This document shows, piece by piece, positions 18,232 through 25,429 of a stretch of DNA of 64,000 nt; the stretch's first letter is position 1; every line of letters starts with the position of its first letter. The position numbers and the translations under genes were made by a program. The notes under the pieces were generated by a model, which saw nothing but the letters and a program-made list of their open reading frames with translations, ran no database searches and was not told the DNA's origin. Source of the stretch: Exilispira sp964581895 (lineage in GTDB: Bacteria; Spirochaetota; JAAYUW01). The stretch lies in the NCBI GenBank assembly GCA_964581895.1, contig CAZOPR010000002.1, positions 186,001-250,000 on the forward strand. The letters run 5' to 3'.

Positions 18232-19428
18232 ATGAAAAGAAAGTCTATTCTTTTTTTTGTCTTTGCAATTTTTCTTATATTTATGATGCTGTTTTTTTCA
18301 TGCGCTAAAGGTGGGGAAGGCGAAAAAGCTGCAAATTTTCAAGGGAAAACATTGAAGGCTGGATTTATTTATGTTGGACCTGTTGGGGATTATGGTTGGT
18401 CAAATGCCCATGATATTGGAAGGAAATATGTCGAAAGTAAGTTCCCATGGTTAAAAACAGTATATATCGAAAGTGTCCCAGAGGGTGATGTTGAAAGATA
18501 TATAGATAGACTTATCAATGAAGAAAAATGCGATGTTGTTTTTACAACAAGCTTTGGCTTTATGGATGGGACAGTTGCTGCTGCTAAAAAATATCCAGAT
18601 AAGATTTTTATGCATTGTTCTGGATATAAAAGAGATAAAAATCTCGGTACATATTTTGCCGAACTTTATCAATCTTACTACTTAAATGGCTTAATAGCCG
18701 GTGCTCTTTCAAAATCTGGCAAAGTTGGATATGTTGGTGCACAACCTATTCCAGAAGTTGTAAGACATATCAACTCATTTGCTCTTGGTGTTAAGGAAGC
18801 AAATCCTAACGCAAAAGTCTATGTTAGATGGCTTTTTTCATGGTATGATCCAGCTAAAGCAAAAGAAGCAGCAGAATCTTTGATTTCTGAAGGTGTTGAT
18901 GCACTTGCTTTTACAGAAGATTCAACCGCTATTGTAGATGTCGGTCAGGAACATACAAAAAATGGGAAACAGATCTATGTTTTTTCACATTATAGCCCTA
19001 TGCAGAAATTCGGCCCAGATACAGTCGTTTCTGGTCAGCTTGTAGATTGGGGTATAATGTACGAGGAGATTTTAAGAAGAATATATACAGGTACATGGGA
19101 CAATAGAGATTATTGGTGGCTTATGAAAGAAGGCGCATGCTTGCTTGGTGGTGAATATGGCCAACCTATTAACCCAAAATTTGTTGATCCATTAAAGGCT
19201 AAAACTATTGAAGATCCAATTTTTGGAAAAATTTCAGTCTATGACCTTGTTATGAAAAGAATGGAACAGATGAAAGAAGCGACAGTTCTTTTTGATCCAT
19301 TTACAGGTCCTATTAAGGATAATAAGGGCATCTTAAAAATCCCAGCAGGAGTTAGGGCTTCCTATGAAATTCTGTGGAATATAGATTGGTTTGTTAGCAA
19401 TATTGTTGGAACTATCCCAAAACAGTAA
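18232..19428 (+). CDS. Bmp-family basic membrane lipoprotein, nucleoside-binding
   Basis: This 398-residue exported lipoprotein has a signal peptide (residues 1-23) ending in the lipobox LFFSC. The mature part has the Bmp/Med fold with GFIYVGPVGDYGWSNAHDIGRK and YFAELYQSYYLNGLIAGAL. Family members (for example PnrA/TmpC) bind purine nucleosides at the outer face of the inner membrane and deliver them to the permeases. The strong promoter and strong terminator around it suggest higher expression than the rest of the transporter. Its exact ligand is not shown by the sequence. Confidence 0.92.
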   Translation: MKRKSILFFVFAIFLIFMMLFFSCAKGGEGEKAANFQGKTLKAGFIYVGPVGDYGWSNAHDIGRKYVESKFPWLKTVYIESVPEGDVERYIDRLINEEKCDVVFTTSFGFMDGTVAAAKKYPDKIFMHCSGYKRDKNLGTYFAELYQSYYLNGLIAGALSKSGKVGYVGAQPIPEVVRHINSFALGVKEANPNAKVYVRWLFSWYDPAKAKEAAESLISEGVDALAFTEDSTAIVDVGQEHTKNGKQIYVFSHYSPMQKFGPDTVVSGQLVDWGIMYEEILRRIYTGTWDNRDYWWLMKEGACLLGGEYGQPINPKFVDPLKAKTIEDPIFGKISVYDLVMKRMEQMKEATVLFDPFTGPIKDNKGILKIPAGVRASYEILWNIDWFVSNIVGTIPKQ

Positions 19429-19438
19429 ATTTTTAGTA

Positions 19439-19484
19439 ACAATAATGGTTGGAGTTTTATGCTCCAACCATTATTGTATTTTTA
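19439..19484 (+). terminator. Intrinsic terminator after the Bmp lipoprotein gene
   Basis: A 16-bp perfect stem (19439-19454 with 19462-19477) has a 7-base loop and is followed by TATTTTTATT. It would leave the ATPase gene expressed by read-through or by its own promoter. Confidence 0.9.
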
Positions 19485-19640
19485 TTAAGGGAAATGATTA
19501 AAGTAAAAGACTAAGTTAAATAAATAAGGAAAGTTAACTAAAGAAAAAGACTAAATTAAATGATTAAAGAAAGTTAACCAAGGGAAATGACTAAATAAAA
19601 TACTTAAGAAAAATAATTAAGGGAAATTATAAAAGGTAAA
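19485..19640 (+). repeat. Stuttered A-rich spacer between bmp and the ATPase gene
   Basis: The 160 bases repeat loose copies of words such as GGGAAATGATTAAAG, AAAGACTAA and GAAAGTTAAC. No gene or clear promoter is seen. The degenerate copying resembles that after other stop codons in the window. Confidence 0.5.
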
Positions 19641-19646
19641 TGAAAG

Positions 19647-21146
19647 ATGCAAAGCATTTGTTTAAAAAATATATATAAAGAATTTCCTGGTGTTATTGCA
19701 AATGACAGAATATCTATTGATTTTAATTGTGGTGAAGTTCATGCACTTTTGGGTGAAAACGGCGCTGGAAAAACAACATTGATGAATATAATTTATGGTA
19801 TCTATCAAGCAGATGAAGGGGAAATCTTAATAGATGGAAAAAAGGTAGAGATAAAAAGTCCAAAAGATGCGATAAATTATGGAATAGGGATGGTTCATCA
19901 GCATTTCATGCTTATTCAAAATCATACAGTAACTGAAAATGTTTGTCTTGGATTGAAGGAAGTCTCATTTTTTAATCCTCAAAAAAATTTTTCTAAAAAA
20001 TTATTAGAAATTTCTGAAAAATATGGCTTAAAAATAAACCCAGAGGCCAAAATCTGGCAGCTTTCTGCTGGAGAACAGCAAAGAGTTGAGATAATAAAAG
20101 CATTGATAAGAGGGGCGAAATTTCTTATTCTTGATGAACCGACCTCTGTTTTAACTCCACTTGAAGTTGAAAGTCTTTTTAAAACAATAAAAAATTTGGT
20201 GAACAATGGTCTTGGAGTTATATTTATTTCTCATAAACTTGATGAGGTTTTTGCAATATCAGATAAGATAACAGTTTTAAGAGAAGGGAAGGTTATTGGA
20301 ACAACAGCTCCATCTTCTACAGATAAGACAACTCTTGCCAAAATGATGGTCGGGAAAGAGATTTCTTTTACCTTTAATAAAAAAGAAAAAGTCAAAAAAC
20401 AAGAAGTGCTTTCTGTAGAAAACTTATGGATAAAGGGAGACAAGGGCATATATTCTGTAAAAGGCATCAATTTTGTCTTAAATGAAGGAGAAATTTTAGG
20501 TATAGCGGGAGTCTCTGGGAATGGTCAAAAAGAGTTGATTGAGGCATTAACAGGTCTTAGGAAAAGCGAAAAAGGGGAGATAAAGATATTTGGTAAATCT
20601 ATAAAATATAAAAAAGCTAAAGATATAAATAATTTAAGTGTAGCACATATTCCTGAAGAAAGGCTTAAATATGGAGCTATCCCATCATTTCCTTTGTATG
20701 AAAATACAATATTAAATAAGTATGAAAAAGAACCATTTTGTAAAAAGGGACTTTTAAATATTAATTTTGCCAAAACAAAAACTAAGAAGCTTGTTGAAGA
20801 TTTCAAAATCTCGGCACCTTCTATAGATACTCCTATAAAACTTCTTTCAGGTGGCAATATCCAAAAACTGATTTGTGCAAGAGAATTAGATTCAAATCCA
20901 AAAATTATAATTGCTGCACATCCTACTTATGGACTTGATGTGTCGGCAACCGAATTTATTCGATCTCTTTTGGTCAAGAAAAGAGATGAAAGTTGTGCGA
21001 TACTTCTTGTTTCTGAGGATTTAGAGGAGATAATTTGTCTTTCCGATAGAGTCCTTGTCTTCTTCTCAGGTATAATCAATGGAGAATTTGTTCCAGGTAA
21101 TATTTCTATGGAAGAAATAGGGCTAATGATGGCAGGGGCAAAATAG
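19647..21146 (+). CDS. Nucleoside-type ABC transporter ATP-binding protein (two nucleotide-binding domains)
   Basis: This 499-residue protein has two fused ABC ATPase domains. Domain 1 (about 1-240) has Walker A GENGAGKTT, signature LSAGEQQRVEI and Walker B LILDEPTSVLTP. Domain 2 has the degenerate P-loop GVSGNGQKE and signature LSGGNIQKLICAREL, as in the sugar/nucleoside CUT2-like class. It energises the two permeases at 14-16 kb with the Bmp protein. The genes are not contiguous, being interrupted by ade and a terminator. Confidence 0.94.
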   Translation: MQSICLKNIYKEFPGVIANDRISIDFNCGEVHALLGENGAGKTTLMNIIYGIYQADEGEILIDGKKVEIKSPKDAINYGIGMVHQHFMLIQNHTVTENVCLGLKEVSFFNPQKNFSKKLLEISEKYGLKINPEAKIWQLSAGEQQRVEIIKALIRGAKFLILDEPTSVLTPLEVESLFKTIKNLVNNGLGVIFISHKLDEVFAISDKITVLREGKVIGTTAPSSTDKTTLAKMMVGKEISFTFNKKEKVKKQEVLSVENLWIKGDKGIYSVKGINFVLNEGEILGIAGVSGNGQKELIEALTGLRKSEKGEIKIFGKSIKYKKAKDINNLSVAHIPEERLKYGAIPSFPLYENTILNKYEKEPFCKKGLLNINFAKTKTKKLVEDFKISAPSIDTPIKLLSGGNIQKLICARELDSNPKIIIAAHPTYGLDVSATEFIRSLLVKKRDESCAILLVSEDLEEIICLSDRVLVFFSGIINGEFVPGNISMEEIGLMMAGAK

Positions 21147-21440
21147 GGTTAAAATCTGATAAGGTTAAAACTAATAAATTTGATGTCCCTTTTTCAGATT
21201 TCATAATATCTGATGAAGCTTATCTTATAATTGAGTAAAGAGTTTTTAATTTAACAAAAAATTAGATGTGTAAAAATTACAATTAAAAAATTGTGAATAA
21301 TTTGTGAAAAAAATTATCTATTTAATAATTAATTTTTTTATTCTTTTCAAATTGTCTTGAAAATAAAGGCTCAAAGGTTTAAATGTATAATTTTTTGAAC
21401 ATTTTAATTTTTAACAAGTTGTGAATAAGTTGGGAATAAA
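21147..21440. other. AT-rich spacer upstream of rlmH containing two DnaA-box matches
   Basis: This 294-bp non-coding stretch holds TGTGAATAA at 21292-21300 and again at 21420-21428. Both are perfect inverse matches to the DnaA box TTATTCACA in the same orientation. The start repeats an AGGGTTAAAATCTGAT-like word after the ATPase stop. A TATAAT box is at 21386-21391 without a good -35. Function is unproven. Confidence 0.4.
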
Positions 21441-21902
21441 ATGGCCAAAATAATTTACTTAATTTCAGTTGGCAAACTTTCAAACCAAAACATATCAATG
21501 GTTTTTAATGAATATATAAAAAGAATTTCTCCATTTTTTAAGATTATTCAAAAGGAGATAAAAGAATTTGGTTTAAAAGAGTCAGAAGAAATAAATAAAG
21601 AATCTGAAAAATTATTGGAACTTATAAGTATAGATTCATTTGTAATAGTTTGCGATCAAAATGGTGTTTCGCTAAGTTCCGAAATGTTTTTTGAAAAACT
21701 TGATAATATCATACAAAAATCAAAATCTATAATAATAATAATTGGTGGAGCCTTTGGACTTTCAAATCAAGTAAAAGAAAAAGCAGATTTACTTTTATCA
21801 CTTTCTCCAATGACTTTTACACATCAAACAGCAAGGCTTATTGTAATAGAACAAATCTATAGATATTGCATGTTTAAGGAGAAACATCCTTTTGTTAAGT
21901 GA
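21441..21902 (+). CDS. rlmH: 23S rRNA pseudouridine-1915 N3-methyltransferase RlmH
   Basis: This 153-residue SPOUT methyltransferase modifies the helix-69 pseudouridine of assembled 70S ribosomes. The C-terminal knot is clear: IGGAFGLSNQVKEKADLLLSL, then MTFTHQTARLIVIEQIYR and a final KHPFVK. Length is normal. The ATG at 21441 has only a weak ribosome binding site. It is monocistronic, ahead of the tRNA cluster. rlmH sits near the origin in several phyla. Confidence 0.95.
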   Translation: MAKIIYLISVGKLSNQNISMVFNEYIKRISPFFKIIQKEIKEFGLKESEEINKESEKLLELISIDSFVIVCDQNGVSLSSEMFFEKLDNIIQKSKSIIIIIGGAFGLSNQVKEKADLLLSLSPMTFTHQTARLIVIEQIYRYCMFKEKHPFVK

Positions 21903-21975
21903 TAGACAATGATATTATATTATTTGGCATCGATAAAGTTTCAAAATTTGCTACGCGATTAAATTTTAAAATTTA

Positions 21976-22003
21976 TTGACTTTGAAAAAAAATAGTGTAT
22001 TTA
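21976..22003 (+). promoter_or_regulatory. Promoter of the six-tRNA operon
   Basis: TTGACT (21976-21981) and TATTTA (21998-22003) are spaced by 16 bp and sit about 10 bases before the first tRNA. The arrangement matches that of rpmH. Confidence 0.65.
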
Positions 22004-22013
22004 AAAGTGCTGA

Positions 22014-22086
22014 CGGGGAGTAGCGCAGTTGGGAGCGCACTTGATTTGGGATCAAGGGGTCAGGAGTTCAAGTCTCCTCTCCCCGA
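22014..22086 (+). tRNA. tRNA-Pro (anticodon TGG)
   Basis: The cloverleaf is complete, with acceptor CGGGGAG/CTCCCCG, D stem GCGC/GCGC, anticodon loop TTTGGGA and T loop TTCAAGT. The discriminator is A and no CCA is encoded. It is the first gene of the cluster. Confidence 0.96.
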
Positions 22087-22088
22087 AT

Positions 22089-22162
22089 GCGCCTGTAGCT
22101 CAGTAGGATAGAGCATCGGATTTCTAATCCGAGTGCCGCAGGTTCGAGTCCTGCCAGGCGCG
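22089..22162 (+). tRNA. tRNA-Arg (anticodon TCT)
   Basis: The acceptor is GCGCCTG/CAGGCGC, the anticodon arm TCGGA-TTTCTAA-TCCGA and the T loop TTCGAGT. The discriminator is G and no CCA is encoded. It starts 2 bases after tRNA-Pro. Confidence 0.96.
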
Positions 22163-22172
22163 ATCTTTTTGT

Positions 22173-22246
22173 GGTGGATGTAGCTCAGCTGGGAGAGCGT
22201 CTGACTGTGGCTCAGAATGCCGTGGGTTCAATCCCCATCATCCACC
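22173..22246 (+). tRNA. tRNA-His (anticodon GTG)
   Basis: The acceptor is GTGGATG/CATCCAC with the extra G-1 (22173) opposite C73, the histidine identity pair. The anticodon loop is CTGTGGC. A full CCA is not encoded. Confidence 0.95.
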
Positions 22247-22253
22247 CATCAGT

Positions 22254-22327
22254 GCGCCCTTAGCTCAGCTGGATAGAGCGGCGGACTTCGAATCCTCAGG
22301 CCGCAGGTTCGATTCCTGCAGGGCGCG
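22254..22327 (+). tRNA. tRNA-Arg (anticodon TCG) with an anticodon-stem mismatch
   Basis: The acceptor is GCGCCCT/AGGGCGC, D stem GCTC/GAGC, anticodon loop CTTCGAA and T loop TTCGATT. The anticodon stem GCGGA/TCCTC has a C28-T42 mismatch; all other stems pair perfectly. No CCA is encoded. Confidence 0.92.
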
Positions 22328-22332
22328 TATAT

Positions 22333-22405
22333 GGGTCGCTAGCTCAGCTGGTAGAGCAACTGACTCTTAATCAGTAGGCCAAAGGTTCGAATCCTTTGCG
22401 ACCCA
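22333..22405 (+). tRNA. tRNA-Lys (anticodon CTT)
   Basis: The acceptor is GGGTCGC/GCGACCC, the anticodon arm ACTGA-CTCTTAA-TCAGT and the T loop TTCGAAT. The discriminator is A. It reads AAG, the less used lysine codon in so AT-rich a genome, so a TTT isoacceptor should exist elsewhere. Confidence 0.96.
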
Positions 22406-22451
22406 AATTCTCTTCAGAATTATTTAACAATCCTTATTATAAAATTTAAAT

Positions 22452-22533
22452 GCGAGTGTGGTGGAACTGGCAGACACGCTAGACTTAGGATCTAGTGCCT
22501 TAGGGTGTGTGGGTTCAACTCCCTCCACTCGCA
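22452..22533 (+). tRNA. tRNA-Leu (anticodon TAG)
   Basis: This class II tRNA has acceptor GCGAGTG/CACTCGC, anticodon arm CTAGA-CTTAGGA-TCTAG, a long variable arm and T loop TTCAACT. The discriminator is A and no CCA is encoded. It is last in the cluster and is followed by a strong terminator. Confidence 0.96.
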
Positions 22534-22541
22534 TATTAAAT

Positions 22542-22571
22542 AAAAAAGCCCGGTAAAACCGGGCATTTTTT
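22542..22571. terminator. Bidirectional intrinsic terminator between the tRNA operon and tldE
   Basis: The stem GCCCGGT/ACCGGGC (22548-22554 with 22558-22564) has a 3-base loop. It is flanked by AAAAAA on the left and TTTTTT on the right, so it can end transcripts from both sides. Confidence 0.93.
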
Positions 22572-22601
22572 ATTTAAACTTACAGATTAAAAAATAAAAA
22601 G

Positions 22602-23912
22602 CTATTCTCCTGCTATATCTACCCCTTCAAAATAGATTCCATCAGGCCCAATATAGCTTCCACTTTTTAATATCTTATTTGTCAATTTCATTGTATGAAT
22701 AAGGTTTCTTATGTTTCCAGAGACTGAACCACCTTTAATAGGGATTTTTTTACCACCTTTTGTTATATATCCAAGTCTAATTTCAGATGAAAAATCTCCA
22801 GTAATTGCTTTTGGACTAAAAGCACTGAACCTTAAAAGATGAACTGTCCCTTCTTTTGAAGTAAGTTCATCAATCGAAAGATCCCCTTTCTCTACAATCA
22901 AATTTGTTGCAGGACCTGTATATGGAATGTTAAGATATTGAGAATATTGAAGTTGTGCTATATATTGGCTCATTATATTATTATCTATTATTGTAAAAGG
23001 CTTAAGAGGGATTCCAAACTGGTCAGAAATAACTGAAAAAATGCCACCTTTCAATTGAGGGTTAACTTTGATTGTTAATGCTGTTTTTGGAGGATTAATA
23101 GAGATAGGTTCATTAAGTTTTAATAATGAAAATTTATTATAAACAGCCATTGCATCTGCATGGGTATAGAAAAAATCAAAGAAGCTTTCAAGAGCTTCGA
23201 GGCTAAAAACAACATTGTATTTACCTGTAGGAAGGGGCTGAGCATCGATACTATCATTGGCATATCTGGCTTGGTTTGCTAAGATTTCAGAAATATTTAA
23301 GTCATCGATAAAAACAGCTTGCTCAGTAAAAAAACTTTCAGTTTCAAGATTTTTACCTGCTAAAAAAACACCTTCAATCATCAATTTTGAATGGTCAAAG
23401 TTATAGGTATTTCCAACTGAAGTTGTTAACTTCTCTTCAATATATGAGACAAAAAGTTCTGTAGTAGAAAGCTTAACATCTTTTAAGTTTGAGCTTATCT
23501 TTTTAATCTGTGAAGAAATATTTGAGCAGACTTCAGATGGGCTTTTCTTTATAGCATCATCGGTGTTTGAAAAAGATGGATATTGATATTTTTCATTCGG
23601 TATTTCAAAAAAAGGATTTTTTACAATTTTTGCCGCAAGTATGGCATCTTTAATAATCTTTTCAATTTCGTTGTCAGATGATTTTTCAGAGATTGTAACA
23701 GTTGAATTTCCAATGAATTTACTTTTGCTATCTTCATTTATTACCCATAAAAATACCGTGTGTTTTTCGGTTTCACCGTATCTTTGACTTTCAGGTTGAC
23801 CAAAGATAAAATAACTTTCTGCCCTTTTTTCAAAAATACTTTTTGTTGTCCAAAAATAAACTTGCTGTTTTTTCAAGCAATCTACAATTTTTTGATGAAA
23901 TTTATTTTCCAT
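22602..23912 (-). CDS. tldE: TldE/PmbA-type subunit of a TldD/TldE protease
   Basis: This 436-residue protein has the TldD/PmbA family fold, including SLEALESFFDFFYTHADA, a mid-region KVNPQLKGG and the C-terminal FSSEIRLGYITKGGKKIPIKGG-type segment. It lacks the HExxxH zinc motif found in the partner, as expected for TldE. The TldD-TldE heterodimer degrades unfolded peptides and processes some microcin precursors. It follows the tldD gene with an 18-base gap. Confidence 0.88.
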   Translation of the reverse strand: MENKFHQKIVDCLKKQQVYFWTTKSIFEKRAESYFIFGQPESQRYGETEKHTVFLWVINEDSKSKFIGNSTVTISEKSSDNEIEKIIKDAILAAKIVKNPFFEIPNEKYQYPSFSNTDDAIKKSPSEVCSNISSQIKKISSNLKDVKLSTTELFVSYIEEKLTTSVGNTYNFDHSKLMIEGVFLAGKNLETESFFTEQAVFIDDLNISEILANQARYANDSIDAQPLPTGKYNVVFSLEALESFFDFFYTHADAMAVYNKFSLLKLNEPISINPPKTALTIKVNPQLKGGIFSVISDQFGIPLKPFTIIDNNIMSQYIAQLQYSQYLNIPYTGPATNLIVEKGDLSIDELTSKEGTVHLLRFSAFSPKAITGDFSSEIRLGYITKGGKKIPIKGGSVSGNIRNLIHTMKLTNKILKSGSYIGPDGIYFEGVDIAGE

Positions 23913-23929
23913 TATAAGTCTCCTTTAAT

Positions 23930-25324
23930 TTAAGCCAGGCGTGCTTTAAGCAAAAGATGAGGACCTGCATCAGTAACTTTTACCCATTCTTTATGACCTT
24001 TTCCACAATAACCAAGTGAAGAAACTTTAAAGTCGTCACCTACATCAGAAATGCTCATAAGCAAATCAGGTACATAGCCTGTAACAATTACAGGCGAAAA
24101 AACTTTACCAGTAAAAGCTCCGTTTTTGATTTCTGCTGCATACAATGCCTCAAGCTGAATACCCCATCCTTTTGGATCTTCCATACCATTTGTAGCATGG
24201 TCCACATAAAAGCCATAATCTACTTTTTCAAGCATTTTTTTAAAAGGGGTATTGCCATTTTCGAAATAGGTGTTTGTCATTCTTGCATATACTTTATGGC
24301 TGTAAGATTCCCTTCTCCCATTAGGGGTTCTTTTAATCTTAAGTTTTGATGCTGAGTTTAGATCCGTAAGACCTGAAACTAAAATACCATCTTTTATTAT
24401 TTGAGTTGCACTTGCAATTTGTCCTTCATGGTCAAAGAAAAAGGATGCACAAGCATTTGTGTCTTTTTCACCAAGTATGGGACTATCCCACATATTTACA
24501 AGAGTGGAAGCAACCTGTTTACCCATATATTCTTCGCCTTTTGCTCTCTTCTTTAAGAACATATCTGTTTCTGTGCCATGTCCAAATGCTTCATGGGCAA
24601 ACATACCTGCCATAGCGGGAGAAAAAATACATGTATAAGTACCAGGGTTAAGTCTTGGAGCTCCAAGAATTTTTAATCCATCATCAACGCTTTTTTTGGC
24701 TTTATTTATATCAAAATCTGCATGTTCAAATCCACCAATTTTAGCGAATCCGTCAAACATATTGGCTGAATTTTTACCATCAGATAAGACAAAAAAGTAG
24801 AGAGATTCAAATCTGCATAAACTCTGGAATAATTTTTTATTTCTATTTACAAAAAGTTCGTCCCTTTTTTCATATCCAAGTCTAAACATTGTCATCTGAA
24901 TAAGATTTGAAAGTTTTTCGATCTGAGCCCTATTTTCTTTTGCTTTATCTAAATAGGAAGATAGTGGAATTGTCGATGGGTCAATTTTTACAGGTTGATA
25001 AAAATCCTTCTCAATCTTTTCGCCAGCATCGATGGTAACATCTTTTTTATTGACAAGATTTAATGTCAAAAGATAGTCGACAGCCTTGTTGATCTCATCA
25101 GAAGAAAGGTCGCTGGAAAAGTATTCATAAAAATGTTCACCATTGAAAATTGTTAAGGTGAAACCAGCTTGAGGATCTGGGAAAGCAACACTATCTTCTC
25201 TTGTGTTTGAAGTAATGTTTTTTGATTCAAGTTTTTGAGCAAAGGCAGAAGCATAGGGAAATTTGCTTTCAAGTTTTTCAACTGCCTTTGAAAAATGATT
25301 TTGAAAATCTTTTAATTCAATCAT
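23930..25324 (-). CDS. tldD: TldD-type zinc metalloprotease subunit
   Basis: This 464-residue protein contains the catalytic HEAFGHGTETD motif (HExxxH) in the middle, then RRESYSHKVYARMTNTYFENG and the C-terminal SSLGYCGKGHKEWVKVTDAGP. It is the catalytic partner of the downstream TldE-like protein. TldD proteins normally run 460-480 residues, so it is full length. It is preceded by ileS on the same strand over about 105 bases of T-rich spacer. Confidence 0.92.
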   Translation of the reverse strand: MIELKDFQNHFSKAVEKLESKFPYASAFAQKLESKNITSNTREDSVAFPDPQAGFTLTIFNGEHFYEYFSSDLSSDEINKAVDYLLTLNLVNKKDVTIDAGEKIEKDFYQPVKIDPSTIPLSSYLDKAKENRAQIEKLSNLIQMTMFRLGYEKRDELFVNRNKKLFQSLCRFESLYFFVLSDGKNSANMFDGFAKIGGFEHADFDINKAKKSVDDGLKILGAPRLNPGTYTCIFSPAMAGMFAHEAFGHGTETDMFLKKRAKGEEYMGKQVASTLVNMWDSPILGEKDTNACASFFFDHEGQIASATQIIKDGILVSGLTDLNSASKLKIKRTPNGRRESYSHKVYARMTNTYFENGNTPFKKMLEKVDYGFYVDHATNGMEDPKGWGIQLEALYAAEIKNGAFTGKVFSPVIVTGYVPDLLMSISDVGDDFKVSSLGYCGKGHKEWVKVTDAGPHLLLKARLA

Positions 25325-25429
25325 TTTTTTTCCTTTTTATTAATTTTTTAGTTTTTTCTTTCTTCTTTTTAATTTTAATAGTTTTTTAGTTTTAATATTT
25401 TTATAATTTTTTTTGGTTTTTGAATTTTT

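Noticed and set aside
20525..20857. A 110-codon antisense ORF inside the ABC ATPase gene
   Set aside because: It is the reverse shadow of a clear ATPase domain and has no signals of its own; the same applies to antisense ORFs in ackA, glpK, ileS and tig.
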